From the NCBI RefSeq assembly GCF_022511585.1, contig NZ_JAKWBN010000001.1, positions 420,269-484,268 on the forward strand: DNA of 64,000 nucleotides. Direction: 5' to 3'. Every line of letters starts with the position of its first letter. Positions within the stretch are counted from its first letter, which is position 1. The stretch comes from Shimazuella soli (GTDB lineage: Bacteria; Bacillota; Bacilli; Thermoactinomycetales; Thermoactinomycetaceae). The position numbers were made by a program, and so were the translations under genes. The notes beneath the pieces are model-generated. The model saw only the letters and a program-made list of their open reading frames with translations. It was not told the origin of the DNA and ran no database searches. Shown in pieces: positions 51,429 through 61,309 of the stretch.

Positions 51429-52964
51429 ATGGCAGAAAGTGAATTTTTTGATGTAGATAAAGTAGATCCACGCTTATCTGCTCTTCAATCGAATGCAAAT
51501 GCTGTAAAAGCTGTTGCATCTGCAGTGGAGACTACTCTTGGGCCTAAAGGTTTAGATACCATGCTTGTTGGGGAACGAGGAGAAGTAATTGTTACCAATG
51601 ACGGGGTGACAATACTAGATCGTATGCAAGTAGAACATCCTGCTGCTCATATGATTGTAAATGTTGCGCGTGCTCAACAAGACGAAATGGGTGATGGGAC
51701 AACAACAGCCACCTTACTCGCAGCGGCACTTGTAAGTGAAGGTGTAAAGCAGGTAGCATTAGGGGTTCCAGTTGTAAAGGTTATTGCTGGTATCAACCGA
51801 GGTATTCGTTTTGCCTTGAAAAAAATGAAAGATCGTGCTCGTCAGATTCAACATCTAGATGATGAGTGGCTGCAGCGAATTGCTTTTACAGCGAGTCGAG
51901 AAAATGAAGATATTACGGTGTCCGTAATAGAAGCTGCTCATCTAATCGGGCATGAGAAATTAATAGATAAAAACTTTCGATTATCTAGTTCTGTAGTTGC
52001 CCATCCTCGTGCAGAAAGTGCTGTGTTTACAGGTGTTTTTATTAATCGTTCCCGATTGAATCCACAAATGCCTCGAGCAAAAGTAGACGCGAGAATTTTA
52101 TTGTTGGCTGACTCTCTTTATGCTGATACAGTAGATGATGAAGCACTCCGAACAGAGTCTGGATTTAAAAAACATGAACGTTTTCGTGAACAATTTTTAA
52201 AAGCTATTGAAAATATGGTTCATTTGAATGTAGGAATAGTTTTAACTACAGGAAACATTGACCCATTAGCAGAAGATATACTTACGGACTCTGGTGTAAT
52301 GGTTGTCTCCGATCTCACACAAGAGGAAGTTCAGCGTGTCTCTGAACATACACTATCAAAACCGATCAAACGCAGTACTTTATTTAAACCAATTGAAGAA
52401 CTAGAATCGGTATTAGGATATGCTTCCATTATCGAAGACGACGGAATCTTAGAGCGTGTGTTAATCAGTGGAGGACGAGGAAAAGCATATGCCACCATTT
52501 TAGTAAGTGCTTCTACTGATGAGGTAGTAGAAGAGAGGGAGCGGATATGCAAAGATGCAGCTTCCGCAGTGCAGGCTGCTGTAAAAGGCGGTTTTGTACC
52601 TGGTGGTGGTGCACTGGAACTTTCCATTGCCCGTGATGTAGAGCGCTTTCGAGATAGTATTCAAGGTATGGAAAGATTTGGAGTAGCTGTGGTAGCTGGG
52701 GCATTGGAGCGACCTATGACACAAGTCGTCGCAAATGCTGGATTCAACCCTCTTGAAAAGATCGAGATGGTGAAAGCTTACCAAGTAAAACGTGATTCCG
52801 ATTCTTTGGGAATTGACTGTGATCGTGGTACTATCTCAGATATGATTGAAATGGGTGTTGTTGACCCACTGCTTGTGAAATATCATGCATTAAAAGCAGC
52901 AGGAGAAGTTGCTACAGCTGTACTTAGAATTCATACCGTTGTGAAGATGAAAAGCGGTGAATAG
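51429..52964 (+). CDS. Archaeal-type (group II/III) chaperonin in the heat-shock operon
   Basis: A 511-residue thermosome/TCP-1-like chaperonin, not GroEL. The equatorial domain has [39 protein letters not shown] and the ATPase motif [20 protein letters not shown], all in group II form. The apical part ([40 protein letters not shown]) is also group II-like, and it lacks the GroEL Gly-Gly-Met tail. Bacterial archaeal-like chaperonins of this kind (group III, described from Carboxydothermus) lie in the hrcA-dnaK operon, exactly as here. It should form a double ring with a built-in lid. AGGAAGAGAAGG precedes the ATG. It lies 15 bases upstream of grpE. Confidence 0.93.
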   Translation: MAESEFFDVDKVDPRLSALQSNANAVKAVASAVETTLGPKGLDTMLVGERGEVIVTNDGVTILDRMQVEHPAAHMIVNVARAQQDEMGDGTTTATLLAAALVSEGVKQVALGVPVVKVIAGINRGIRFALKKMKDRARQIQHLDDEWLQRIAFTASRENEDITVSVIEAAHLIGHEKLIDKNFRLSSSVVAHPRAESAVFTGVFINRSRLNPQMPRAKVDARILLLADSLYADTVDDEALRTESGFKKHERFREQFLKAIENMVHLNVGIVLTTGNIDPLAEDILTDSGVMVVSDLTQEEVQRVSEHTLSKPIKRSTLFKPIEELESVLGYASIIEDDGILERVLISGGRGKAYATILVSASTDEVVEERERICKDAASAVQAAVKGGFVPGGGALELSIARDVERFRDSIQGMERFGVAVVAGALERPMTQVVANAGFNPLEKIEMVKAYQVKRDSDSLGIDCDRGTISDMIEMGVVDPLLVKYHALKAAGEVATAVLRIHTVVKMKSGE

Positions 52965-52978
52965 AAGGAGGGATTGGA

Positions 52979-53545
52979 ATGGAAGAAAAACAAAAAGTTG
53001 AAGATGCAGAGGAAAACGTATTACATGTAGATGAAGATGCCTCTAAACCTTCCCGAGATGAGCTTGATTCACTGCAAAATGAATTGGCAATGCTGAAAGA
53101 GAAAAATGCACAATTGGAAAGTGAGTTAGCTGAATCAAAAAATCAATTAGCTAGGTCTGTTGCTGACTTAGAGAACGCTCGTCGTCGAGCACGTAAAGAA
53201 AAAGAAGATGCGGTAAAATATGCTTCTGTTCCTCTTGTAGAGTCTTTATTACCAGTCCTAGACAATTTTGAAAGAGCCTTAGATGCAGCAGAAGTAAAGG
53301 CTGAGGATAGAGGTTTACTCGATGGAGTAGAGATGGTATACCGTCAGTTGCTCCAGGCTTTGTCTGATGCAGGTTTAAGTTTGGTTGAGGCAGTAGGTGT
53401 TCCATTTGATCCACATGTACATAATGCAGTTATGCAAGTAGAATCAAGTGATCATGAGTCTGGAATTGTGATAGAGGAGTTACAATCTGGTTATCGCTTC
53501 CGGGATCGGGTAATTCGCCCCACAATGGTGAAAGTGAGTACGTAA
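52979..53545 (+). CDS. grpE: Nucleotide exchange factor GrpE
   Basis: Releases ADP from DnaK. The 188-aa protein has an acidic N-terminus, a long coiled coil (about residues 32-80) and the C-terminal beta domain with ARRRARKEKEDAVKYASVPL, LLPVLDNFERAL, GVPFDPHVHNAVMQVES and YRFRDRVIRPTMVKVS, the family signature. GAAGGAGGG overlaps the stop of the chaperonin gene, 15 bases upstream. It precedes dnaK, from which it is separated by an unusually long gap of 255 bases. Confidence 0.96.
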   Translation: MEEKQKVEDAEENVLHVDEDASKPSRDELDSLQNELAMLKEKNAQLESELAESKNQLARSVADLENARRRARKEKEDAVKYASVPLVESLLPVLDNFERALDAAEVKAEDRGLLDGVEMVYRQLLQALSDAGLSLVEAVGVPFDPHVHNAVMQVESSDHESGIVIEELQSGYRFRDRVIRPTMVKVST

Positions 53546-53705
53546 GGCAGAACCTTTTGGGGGATGAATCACCATGGTATAAAAAGGTAATGCTCCAGCC
53601 CTTACAGGCTTTTACGCAAGAGGAGAAGTTGGCTCGCCTGTACGAATAAGGGGTATCCAGCTGCCAATCTTCGTAGACGAAACTCGCGAATGTAATCGTG
53701 AGAGG
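53546..53705 (+). other. Structured intergenic region between grpE and dnaK
   Basis: About 160 bases with several inverted repeats: CCCTTACAGGC pairing with GCCTGTACGAATAAGGGG (long loop), and CTCGCGA/TCGTGAG. It contains an 18-codon open frame (MLQPLQAFTQEEKLARLYE) without a good ribosome binding site. It lies upstream of the dnaK promoter. Function unknown; it could be a repeat, a small RNA or an mRNA-processing site. Confidence 0.45.
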
Positions 53706-53734
53706 TTGACATGGACAAATTTCTTCTCTAAATT
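53706..53734 (+). promoter_or_regulatory. Separate sigma-A-type promoter of dnaK
   Basis: TTGACA (53706-53711), a 17-base spacer and TAAATT (53729-53734), 66 bases before the dnaK start. No second CIRCE is seen, so dnaK and dnaJ may have constitutive as well as heat-induced expression. Confidence 0.6.
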
Positions 53735-53800
53735 AAGATAAATTATTCTGTCAACTAAGCTATTATATACATAGCATTAATTTTTAGGAGGGTGTAAGTA

Positions 53801-55627
53801 GTGGGTAAGATTATTGGTATTGACTTAGGAACAACAAACTCTTGTGTGGCATTCATGGAAGGTTCAGAAGCAGTAGTAATACCTAATGCTGAAGGAGGCA
53901 GAACAACTCCTTCCATCGTTGGATTTTCTAAACAAAACGAAAGATTGGTTGGAGAAGCTGCAAAGCGTCAAGCTATTACGAATCCAGAAAATACAGTGAT
54001 GTCAGTAAAAAGACATATTGGTACAGACTATAAAGTGGAAATTGAAGGAAAAGAGTACACTCCCCAAGAAATTTCTGCAATGATTCTCCAAAAATTAAAA
54101 CAAGATGCAGAAAGCTATTTGGGAGAACCTGTAACTCAAGCAGTTATCACTGTTCCTGCTTATTTTAACGATAGCCAACGTCAAGCTACAAAAGATGCAG
54201 GTAAAATTGCTGGTCTTGAAGTTGCGCGTATCATCAATGAACCAACAGCTGCTGCATTGGCTTATGGTTTAGAAAAAACAGACGAAGAAAAGATTTTGGT
54301 TTTCGACCTTGGCGGTGGTACCTTTGACGTTTCTATTTTGGAACTAGAAGATAATTTCTTCCAAGTTATCTCTACAAGTGGAGATAACCACCTGGGTGGA
54401 GACGACTTCGACCAAGTTATCATTGATTATTTGGTTCAAGAATTTAAACGAGAAAATGGTATTGATTTATCACAAGACAAAATGGCACTGCAACGTCTCA
54501 AAGATGCTGCAGAAAAAGCGAAAAAAGATTTGTCTGGTGTACTGAATACCACCATTTCCCTTCCATTCTTAACCATGGATCAATTTGGACCAAAACACTT
54601 AGAGGTAACACTAACTCGTGCGAAATTTGAAGAATTGAGTGCAAAACTGATTGAACGTACCATGATCCCAACTCGCCAAGCATTGAGTGACGCAGGATTA
54701 TCGCCTAATGATATTAGTAAAGTAGTATTAGTGGGTGGTTCTACCCGTATTCCAGCTGTACAAGAAGCAATTAAACGACTTACTGGAAAAGAACCTACCA
54801 AAGGTGTTAACCCAGATGAAGTAGTAGCAATGGGTGCAGCAATTCAAGGTGGAGTCATTACTGGTGATGTGAAGGATGTAGTATTGGTTGACGTTACACC
54901 TCTGTCACTTGGTATCGAAACAATGGGTGGTGTGTTTACCAAAATTATTGAACGTAACACTGCTATTCCAACAGATGGAACACAGATTTTTTCAACCGCT
55001 GCTGATAATCAAACTGCTGTAGATATCCATGTTCTTCAAGGGGAACGTCCAATGGCAAACGACAATAAAACGCTCGGTCGTTTCCAATTACATGACATTC
55101 CACCGGCACCTCGCGGTATTCCACAAATTGAGGTAACGTTTAATATTGACGTAAATGGTATCGTAAATGTTACAGCAAAAGATAAAGCGACTAATAAGAG
55201 TCAGGCTATTACTATTCAATCTTCCAGTGGATTAAGCGATAGCGACATTGAGAAGATGATTCGCGATGCAGAAGAAAATGCGGAGGCAGATAAACGTAAA
55301 AAGGAATCTGTCGAACTAAGAAATAAAGCTGAACAACTTGTATTCACCACAGAAAAAACAATAAAAGAATTAGAAGATAAAGTAGATGCAAGCGAAGTAG
55401 AAGCAGCAAATGCAGCAAAAGAACAAGTACAAAAAGCTTTAGAAGGAACTGACGAAGAAGCTTTGAAAAAAGCAACAGAAGACTTAGAACAAAAAGTCCA
55501 ACAACTTTCTGTCAAACTGTATGAAAAAATGCAACAAGAAGCAGCTGCTCAAGGAAATGAGGAAGAGAAAAAGAACGACAGCAATGTAGTAGATGCTGAA
55601 TTTGAAGAAGTCAAAGAAGAAAAATAA
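53801..55627 (+). CDS. dnaK: Chaperone DnaK (Hsp70)
   Basis: ATP-dependent chaperone. The 608-residue protein shows the three Hsp70 signatures: [30 protein letters not shown] and [17 protein letters not shown]. The substrate-binding domain has [14 protein letters not shown] and [20 protein letters not shown]. The Ala/Glu-rich lid ends in [14 protein letters not shown]. The GTG start at 53801 follows AGGAGGG. It lies in grpE-dnaK-dnaJ order. Confidence 0.98.
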   Translation: MGKIIGIDLGTTNSCVAFMEGSEAVVIPNAEGGRTTPSIVGFSKQNERLVGEAAKRQAITNPENTVMSVKRHIGTDYKVEIEGKEYTPQEISAMILQKLKQDAESYLGEPVTQAVITVPAYFNDSQRQATKDAGKIAGLEVARIINEPTAAALAYGLEKTDEEKILVFDLGGGTFDVSILELEDNFFQVISTSGDNHLGGDDFDQVIIDYLVQEFKRENGIDLSQDKMALQRLKDAAEKAKKDLSGVLNTTISLPFLTMDQFGPKHLEVTLTRAKFEELSAKLIERTMIPTRQALSDAGLSPNDISKVVLVGGSTRIPAVQEAIKRLTGKEPTKGVNPDEVVAMGAAIQGGVITGDVKDVVLVDVTPLSLGIETMGGVFTKIIERNTAIPTDGTQIFSTAADNQTAVDIHVLQGERPMANDNKTLGRFQLHDIPPAPRGIPQIEVTFNIDVNGIVNVTAKDKATNKSQAITIQSSSGLSDSDIEKMIRDAEENAEADKRKKESVELRNKAEQLVFTTEKTIKELEDKVDASEVEAANAAKEQVQKALEGTDEEALKKATEDLEQKVQQLSVKLYEKMQQEAAAQGNEEEKKNDSNVVDAEFEEVKEEK

Positions 55628-55643
55628 TGCACACAATCCTCAT

Positions 55644-55693
55644 GGCCATAGTCGAAGGATGTCCGACTCTGGCCTCCTCCATATTTTTTTAAT
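55644..55693 (+). terminator. Hairpin with T-run between dnaK and dnaJ
   Basis: GGCCATAGTCG (55644-55654) and CGACTCTGGCC (55664-55674) pair, with TTTTTTT ending at 55692. It may partly terminate transcription and lower dnaJ relative to dnaK. Confidence 0.6.
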
Positions 55694-55717
55694 TTTTAGG
55701 GAGAAGGAGGTGATCTT

Positions 55718-56830
55718 GTGAGCAAACGTGATTACTACGAAGTGTTGGATGTTTCTCGAACATCTACTGAAGAAGAAATCCGCAAAGCTTATCGAAGGCT
55801 TGCTCGCAAATATCATCCTGATGTAAACAAAGAAGCCGATGCCGAAGCCAAATTTAAAGAAGTAAAAGAAGCATATGAGGTATTAGGCGATCCACAAAAG
55901 AAAGCTCATTATGATCAGTTTGGTCATGCAGACCCAAGTGGTATGGGTGGTGGAGCTGGTTTTAATGGCCAAGACTTTGGTTTTGGTGATATTTTTGATA
56001 TGTTCTTTGGTGGCGGTCGGCGTGCAAACCCAAATGCACCAAGACAGGGAACTGATTTAGAAGCTAGAATGCATATTGAGTTCAAAGATGCTATTTTTGG
56101 TGCTCAAAAAGATATCATTATGGTGAAAGCGGCAGAATGTGATATTTGTCATGGATCTGGAGCGAAAGCAGGAAGCAAACCAGAAGTATGTTCAACTTGC
56201 CAAGGAAAAGGGCATGTAGAATCCATTCAAAATACTCCTTTTGGACGCATTGTAAACCGCCATGATTGCGGGCAGTGCCGTGGTAAAGGAAAAGTAATTC
56301 GCGATAAATGTGTAAATTGCGCCGGTACTGGACAGACCAAGAAGAAATTTAAGATTCCTGTTACCATCCCAGCAGGCATCTATGATGGAGAACAAATTCG
56401 TATTACAGGGGAAGGAAATCCTGGAGTTAATGGTGGGCCACCTGGGGACTTATATGTTACTGTTTTTGTTAGAAAGCATGACTTTTTTGCAAGAGATGGC
56501 TATGATTTAACCTGCCAGATTCCTTTGAGTTTTGTGCAAGCTGCCCTTGGAGATGAGATTGTTGTACCAACTTTAGATGGTAGGGCTAAACTGAAAATTC
56601 CAGCTGGAACTCAGACAGGAACAGAATTCCGTCTAAGAGGTAAAGGGGTGCCGCGTGCACGTGGATATGAAGGTGATCTACGTGTACAAGTAAAGCTAGT
56701 CACTCCTGTGAAATTAACAGAAGAACAAAAGCAACTGCTTCGCGATTTTAATCGACTTTCTGGAGAATATATACACGAACAGAGTGATAATTTCTTTACG
56801 AAAATGAAAAAAGCATTTAAAGGAGAGTAA
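55718..56830 (+). CDS. dnaJ: Co-chaperone DnaJ (Hsp40)
   Basis: Stimulates DnaK ATPase and delivers substrates. The 370-aa type I protein has a J domain with the HPD motif (KYHPDVNK), a Gly/Phe-rich stretch ([20 protein letters not shown]), four CxxCxGxG-type zinc repeats ([36 protein letters not shown]) and the C-terminal substrate domains. The GTG start at 55718 follows GAAGGAGGTG. A strong terminator after it ends the heat-shock operon. Confidence 0.97.
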   Translation: MSKRDYYEVLDVSRTSTEEEIRKAYRRLARKYHPDVNKEADAEAKFKEVKEAYEVLGDPQKKAHYDQFGHADPSGMGGGAGFNGQDFGFGDIFDMFFGGGRRANPNAPRQGTDLEARMHIEFKDAIFGAQKDIIMVKAAECDICHGSGAKAGSKPEVCSTCQGKGHVESIQNTPFGRIVNRHDCGQCRGKGKVIRDKCVNCAGTGQTKKKFKIPVTIPAGIYDGEQIRITGEGNPGVNGGPPGDLYVTVFVRKHDFFARDGYDLTCQIPLSFVQAALGDEIVVPTLDGRAKLKIPAGTQTGTEFRLRGKGVPRARGYEGDLRVQVKLVTPVKLTEEQKQLLRDFNRLSGEYIHEQSDNFFTKMKKAFKGE

Positions 56831-56858
56831 CGGGCGATTGAATGCCCGTTTTCTTTTT
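56829..56858 (+). terminator. Terminator of dnaJ
   Basis: AACGGGC and GCCCGTT across an 8-base loop, followed by TTCTTTTT. Confidence 0.88.
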
Positions 56859-56896
56859 ACTTCATTTTTGCAGGATGTTTTTAGGAGGATGTTCCG

Positions 56897-57829
56897 ATGA
56901 AGTGGTTAGAACTAGCAATATATACAGAGGAAGAGTCAGTTGAAGCATTGACAGAAAGATTACAGGATATGGGTGCTGGAGGAGTTTCCATTGAAGAATC
57001 GTCAACCATCGCTCAAACACAGCCGGGAGAATATGGTGAAATCATCGCTTTAAATCCTGCGGATTACCCTGATTCAGGGGTAATTGTTAAGTCTTATTTT
57101 GCAGAAGTAAGGAATACAGATCAGCTTGTCTCTCAAATGAAGGAATGTTTATGTGAATTAAAAGAATACGGCTTACGCGTTGGAGAAAGTAAAATTGAAA
57201 CAAAGTGGGTAGATGATGAAGATTGGGCAAATGCATGGAAAGCTTACTACAAACCGACGCGAGTGTCTGATCGATTGGTTATCGTGCCAGTATGGGAGGA
57301 GTACAAAATCCATTCAGATGAATTACCCATTTATTTAGACCCGGGTATGGCATTTGGAACAGGAACACATCCAACTACGAGATTGACATTGCAGTTGATG
57401 GAAAAATATCTTCATTTAGGTCAAAAAGTCATTGACGTAGGATGTGGAAGCGGGATACTCAGCATTGCAGCTGAAAAGTTAGGTGCTAGCGAGGTTTTAG
57501 CCCTAGATTTAGATCCTGTTGCAGTGAAAAATGCACAAGAAAATTGTGAGCAAAATGATACCAAACGGATAGTAGTGAAGGCAGGGAATCTTCTGCAAGG
57601 TGTGGGAACGACAGCACAAGTGATTGTTGCTAATATACTAGCTGAAATCTTACAGCAAATGATGTATGATCTACCAAGAGTCCTAGAACCAGGAGGGATT
57701 TTTATTGGTTCAGGAATTATAGAGAGTAAACAAGAGGACATCGTGAAAGGTTTACAGTCTGTTGGTTTATCAGTATTAGAAATCATTACCGAAGAAGACT
57801 GGGTAGCTGTAGCCGCGAAGAAAGCTTGA
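56897..57829 (+). CDS. prmA: Ribosomal protein L11 methyltransferase
   Basis: Methylates ribosomal protein L11 with S-adenosylmethionine. The 310-aa protein has the N-terminal substrate-recognition domain (WLELAIYTEEESVEALTERL), the KTKWVDDEDWANAWKAYYKP-like linker and the AdoMet motif VIDVGCGSGILSIAAEKLG, with the catalytic loop VIVANILAEILQQM. AGGAGG precedes the ATG. Position after dnaJ and before rsmE is the normal Bacillales order. Confidence 0.96.
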   Translation: MKWLELAIYTEEESVEALTERLQDMGAGGVSIEESSTIAQTQPGEYGEIIALNPADYPDSGVIVKSYFAEVRNTDQLVSQMKECLCELKEYGLRVGESKIETKWVDDEDWANAWKAYYKPTRVSDRLVIVPVWEEYKIHSDELPIYLDPGMAFGTGTHPTTRLTLQLMEKYLHLGQKVIDVGCGSGILSIAAEKLGASEVLALDLDPVAVKNAQENCEQNDTKRIVVKAGNLLQGVGTTAQVIVANILAEILQQMMYDLPRVLEPGGIFIGSGIIESKQEDIVKGLQSVGLSVLEIITEEDWVAVAAKKA

Positions 57830-57833
57830 CGAT

Positions 57834-57969
57834 GTGTCTTGCCTTTTAGGCGAAGACAGAGTCTTAGCTGCACTTGTGCACCTCAGATTATGGCACAAGT
57901 CTCGCTATGTCGCTATGCTCCTAGTCTCGCTTTGTAGATAAGATAAAATTTTACACTATCTTATCTACC
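57834..57969 (+). repeat. Dispersed intergenic repeat, copy C (with inserted module)
   Basis: Blocks TGTGTCTTGCCTTTTAGGCG, AGACAGAGTCTTAGCTGCACTT and the terminal hairpin GTAGATAAGAT (57934-57944)/ATCTTATCTAC (57958-57968) match copies A and B. Between CACTT and the hairpin lies an extra segment of about 58 bases (57875-57934) containing CACAAGTCTCGC and TCGCTATGCTCCTAGTCTC, which is also present at 21829-21888 in reverse. It fills the prmA-rsmE gap and ends 31 bases before rsmE. Confidence 0.75.
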
Positions 57970-58000
57970 GAAAAAATGGTAAACTGGTGAGGGTTTTTTC

Positions 58001-58744
58001 ATGCAAAGATACTTTATTACACCTGATCAGTTGATCGGGGATGTAATTCATATAACAGGTGATGATGTCCATCACATTCGTACCGTGTTGCGTAGTCAGA
58101 TCGGGGATACATTTATTTGCTGTATGATGGGAATGGATTATTTGGTGGAAATTGAGTCTATCAGCTCATCAGCAGTGAATTGCCATGTGATAGAAAGCTC
58201 TCCATCTATAGGGGAACCTAGCGTCCAAGTAACCCTTGCACAAGGACTGCCGAAGGGTGAGAAGTTCGAATGGATTTTGCAAAAAGGTACAGAATTAGGT
58301 GCAACTGCATTTCTGCCTTTTTCCTCTTCTCGAACCATTGTAAAATTAGAAGGAAACAAAGTACCAAAAAAACGTGATCGCTGGGCTAAGATTGTGAAAG
58401 AGGCAGCAGAGCAATCTCATCGCGGGATTATTCCATCTGTTGAACTTCCATTGAATTGGAAAGCACTTTTGTCGGAGATTCCAAATTATGATGTAGCGAT
58501 AATCGCCTATGAAAAGGGTGGACTAGCCCTTCAAACGGTACCTTTTATACAAGAGAGTAAGTCTATTTTGATGATCATTGGACCAGAAGGTGGCTTTTCG
58601 GAGCAAGAGATAGGGGAAGCTGTCGAACATGGTGCAAAACCGATCACTTTAGGGAATCGCATCTTACGCACAGAAACAGCAGCAATTAGTTTGTTGAGCT
58701 GCCTCATGTTTTTGCAAAACGAATTAGGGGGTGACCAAAAATGA
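58001..58744 (+). CDS. rsmE: 16S rRNA m3U1498 methyltransferase
   Basis: A SPOUT-class enzyme that methylates U1498 of 16S rRNA. The 247-aa protein has an N-terminal PUA-like domain (GDDVHHIRTVLRSQIGD) and the knotted SAM site with LPKGEKFEWILQKGTELGAT, MIIGPEGGFSEQEIGEA and LGNRILRTETAAISLLS. The stop overlaps the start of mtaB by 4 bases (ATGA), so the two are translationally coupled. Confidence 0.96.
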   Translation: MQRYFITPDQLIGDVIHITGDDVHHIRTVLRSQIGDTFICCMMGMDYLVEIESISSSAVNCHVIESSPSIGEPSVQVTLAQGLPKGEKFEWILQKGTELGATAFLPFSSSRTIVKLEGNKVPKKRDRWAKIVKEAAEQSHRGIIPSVELPLNWKALLSEIPNYDVAIIAYEKGGLALQTVPFIQESKSILMIIGPEGGFSEQEIGEAVEHGAKPITLGNRILRTETAAISLLSCLMFLQNELGGDQK

Positions 58745-60078
58745 GTAAAATCGCATTTCATACTTTGGGATGCAAAGTAAATGCATATGAAACAGAAGCG
58801 ATGTGGCAACTGTTTCAAAAAGCAGGATATGAAAGAGTAGAGTTTGATACCAAAGCGGATGTTTATCTGATCAATACATGTACGGTTACCAACACAGGGG
58901 ATAAAAAAAGTCGTCAAGTGATCCGTAGAGCGATTCGAAAAAACCCAGATGCCGTTATTGCCGTTACCGGATGTTACGCACAAACGTCTCCAAGTGAAGT
59001 TGCAGCAATTCCTGGTGTAGATATTGTGGTAGGAACACAAGGTAGAGACAAACTCATCGAATATGTGGAACAATACCGCAGAGAACGCCAGCCAATTAAT
59101 GCCGTAGGCAACATCATGAAACAGCGTGAATATGAAGAACTAGATGTTCCTGCATTTGCAGATCGTACCCGTGCTTCTCTAAAAATTCAAGAAGGCTGCA
59201 ATAACTTCTGCACCTTCTGCATTATTCCATGGGCAAAAGGACTTTCTCGCAGTCGTAAGCCGGAAAATGTATTGACTCAGGCGCGCCAATTGGTTGCTGC
59301 TGGGTATAAAGAAATTGTTCTCACAGGAATTCACACAGGTGGATACGGGGATGATCTGGATAATTATCAGCTAGCCGATCTTTTGGTGGATCTTGATAAA
59401 ATTCCAGATTTACACCGGATTCGCATCAGTTCCATTGAAGCGAGCCAAGTAGATGATCGTCTGATTGATGTATTAAATTCATCGGATAAAATGTGCCGTC
59501 ATCTTCATATCCCACTTCAAGCAGGGGACAATGAAGTATTAAAAAGAATGCGGCGCAAATACACCGTTGAAGAATATCGGGAAACCATCTTAAAATTGCA
59601 TGATGCTCTCCCTGGGGTAGCGATCACCACCGATATGATCGTAGGATTCCCAGGAGAAACCGAAGAACAATTTTTAAACGGTTATCGGTTTGTAGAAGAA
59701 CTCGGTATGTACCAAATGCATGTATTCCCATATTCCAAACGCACCGGAACTCCTGCTGCAAGAATGCCGGATCAAGTAGCGGATGAAGTGAAAAACGAAC
59801 GCGTCAGTCGACTCATTGCTTTGTCTAATAAACTCACTACTACTTATGCCAGTAAATATGTTGGAGAAGTGTTAGAAGTTATTCCAGAAAGAGTCTACAA
59901 AGAAGAGCCAGATAGCGGTTTGTATACGGGTTATACGGATAACTATCTTCCTGTGGCATTCCCTGCAACAGAGGACATGATTGGGAAAGTATGCCGGGTG
60001 AAATTGGATGAAGTAGGGGCAGAAATGAATAGAGGTTCTTTTGTTCGGGTGTTGGATGAGAAACAATTATGCTCCTAA
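58741..60078 (+). CDS. mtaB: tRNA t6A37 methylthiotransferase
   Basis: Adds a methylthio group to t6A at position 37 of ANN-reading tRNAs. The 445-aa protein has the UPF0004 domain (FHTLGCKVNAYETEAM, INTCTVTNTGDKKSRQ) with three cluster cysteines, the radical-SAM motif CNNFCTFCIIPWAKG and a C-terminal TRAM domain. The family member is identified as MtaB (YqeV) rather than MiaB by its position after rsmE and its sequence start. A perfect terminator follows. Confidence 0.95.
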   Translation: MSKIAFHTLGCKVNAYETEAMWQLFQKAGYERVEFDTKADVYLINTCTVTNTGDKKSRQVIRRAIRKNPDAVIAVTGCYAQTSPSEVAAIPGVDIVVGTQGRDKLIEYVEQYRRERQPINAVGNIMKQREYEELDVPAFADRTRASLKIQEGCNNFCTFCIIPWAKGLSRSRKPENVLTQARQLVAAGYKEIVLTGIHTGGYGDDLDNYQLADLLVDLDKIPDLHRIRISSIEASQVDDRLIDVLNSSDKMCRHLHIPLQAGDNEVLKRMRRKYTVEEYRETILKLHDALPGVAITTDMIVGFPGETEEQFLNGYRFVEELGMYQMHVFPYSKRTGTPAARMPDQVADEVKNERVSRLIALSNKLTTTYASKYVGEVLEVIPERVYKEEPDSGLYTGYTDNYLPVAFPATEDMIGKVCRVKLDEVGAEMNRGSFVRVLDEKQLCS

Positions 60079-60102
60079 AACGAAGAGTCATTTTATTTAA
60101 AT

Positions 60103-60136
60103 GAAGCCCCACTAGGGATACCTAGTGGGGCTTCAT
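60103..60136 (+). terminator. Terminator of prmA-rsmE-mtaB
   Basis: GAAGCCCCACTAGG (60103-60116) and CCTAGTGGGGCTTC (60121-60134) form a perfect 14-bp stem with a 4-base loop. Confidence 0.85.
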
Positions 60137-60221
60137 AAAATTCGTATCTATCACACATTCATTATGTTCGGGCGGCGGCGTACTAACGACTGTCAGAACG
60201 TCGCCAACTCCCGAAGTTGGT

Positions 60222-60539
60222 TCACCAGAAGTAAGGGTCGTCCAGGTCCTCACGGGTGGCGATGTAGAAATACCAGAGCGGAATCCACGCGTTTCCCCAG
60301 GCGCTGGGGATCATCACGTGCTTCCCGTCGTAGTACTCATTCACCTCGATGTCGTCGGTGGTCCAGACGGACTCGCCATTGATGTTCGGGATGTAGGTCT
60401 TGCCATCCCGCCTTGTCACCGTGACGGTGGTGACGCCGGTGGTGACCTCGCCGTAGATGACGGTGGTCACGATGGAGCCGTTGTTCTCCACCTTTTGGTT
60501 GACATCCAACACAGCCGGGAGCTTGGTCTGGGCGGTCAT
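60222..60539 (-). CDS. Isolated GC-rich orphan ORF 4 (105 aa)
   Basis: A strong TAGGAGG precedes the ATG at 60539. The protein starts MTAQTKLPAVLDVNQKVENN and is beta-strand-rich, with valine/threonine alternation (YGEVTTGVTTVTVTRRDGKT), then an acidic, aromatic C-terminus (PLWYFYIATREDLDDPYFW). It has no Cys and no signal peptide. Base composition is markedly GC-rich against AT-rich flanks (codons GTG, ACC, ATC, AAG). A CCAACT/AGTTGG hairpin lies just beyond its stop. No family is recognised. A transferred single gene is the best reading. Confidence 0.6.
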   Translation of the reverse strand: MTAQTKLPAVLDVNQKVENNGSIVTTVIYGEVTTGVTTVTVTRRDGKTYIPNINGESVWTTDDIEVNEYYDGKHVMIPSAWGNAWIPLWYFYIATREDLDDPYFW

Positions 60540-60683
60540 GGTGTCCTCCTAGGGACTCGACAGGACTGCTTTTACAGATTAATTTTAGTATATTAATATT
60601 ATTATGCAATCGTCAATATATACGATCTGATAGTTGATTTTAATGTTGGGCCATTTATTGGTTTACAATGGAGATGATTACAA

Positions 60684-60830
60684 ATGAAAGTAATAGAGCT
60701 TTTTATCAATGGTAAAAAAGTAATCATTGAATTACAGGAAGACAGCGGGATTGATGAGGAATTTCTAAACATTACTAAAGGTGTTTTTCAACGCTACGAA
60801 AAAGCTTTGAAAGCACTACGAGATAGGTAA
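60684..60830 (+). CDS. Small protein of 48 aa
   Basis: ATG 60684 to TAA 60830 with GGAGATG upstream. It reads MKVIELFINGKKVIIELQED and ends KALKALRDR: a short beta-hairpin-like start followed by a charged helix. It lies 36 bases before the Nudix gene on the same strand and may be co-transcribed. Family unknown. It matches the host base composition, unlike its neighbour orphan ORF 4. Confidence 0.5.
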   Translation: MKVIELFINGKKVIIELQEDSGIDEEFLNITKGVFQRYEKALKALRDR

Positions 60831-60866
60831 TGGTACCTGCATCACAAGAAAATAGGAGGACTTAAT

Positions 60867-61301
60867 ATGCGAAAAGAAATATCGGCAGGTGGTGTAGTCT
60901 TTAGGAAAGTAATGGATGAAATTCAACTCTTACTCATCCAAGACCGCTTTGGCAAGATTACTTTACCAAAAGGACATCAAGAAGCAGGGGAGACGATCGA
61001 ACAGACCGCTATTCGCGAGATTGAAGAGGAAACAGGAGTTGTCGGGAAAATTGTCACGAAAATAGACACCATTTCCTACATTTTTACACATCCAGAGCAT
61101 GGAGAAGTAGAAAAAGAAGTAACCTATTATGTAGTTCAAACAGATGAAGATAGCGTTAGTCCTCAATTAGAAGAAATAAACGAAGTGGTTTGGTATTCAA
61201 TTGAAGAAGCAAGAGAACTTCATAAAGCAAACGGTTATGATAACAACCAATCTATCTTGGAAAAGGCAATTCAATACATAACAAAAGAAAATTATATTTA
61301 A
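60867..61301 (+). CDS. Nudix hydrolase
   Basis: Hydrolyses nucleoside diphosphates linked to another moiety. The 144-aa protein starts with KEISAGGVVFRK and carries an intact Nudix box, GHQEAGETIEQTAIREIEEE followed by TGV, matching Gx5Ex7REUxEExGU. The small size and the early SAGGVV strand resemble Ap4A/MutT-type housekeeping enzymes, but the substrate cannot be told. AGGAGG precedes the ATG. It converges on yqeW. Confidence 0.92.
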   Translation: MRKEISAGGVVFRKVMDEIQLLLIQDRFGKITLPKGHQEAGETIEQTAIREIEEETGVVGKIVTKIDTISYIFTHPEHGEVEKEVTYYVVQTDEDSVSPQLEEINEVVWYSIEEARELHKANGYDNNQSILEKAIQYITKENYI

Positions 61302-61309
61302 TATTTGTC

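Noticed and set aside
57834-57969. tRNA-like or riboswitch reading of the prmA-rsmE gap
   Set aside because: No tRNA arms or known riboswitch core is visible; matches to copies at 7.4 and 50.2 kb show it is a dispersed repeat.
60318-60609. Plus-strand and second minus-strand ORFs over orphan ORF 4
   Set aside because: Shadows of the 105-aa frame, which alone has a TAGGAGG ribosome binding site and ordinary amino-acid composition.
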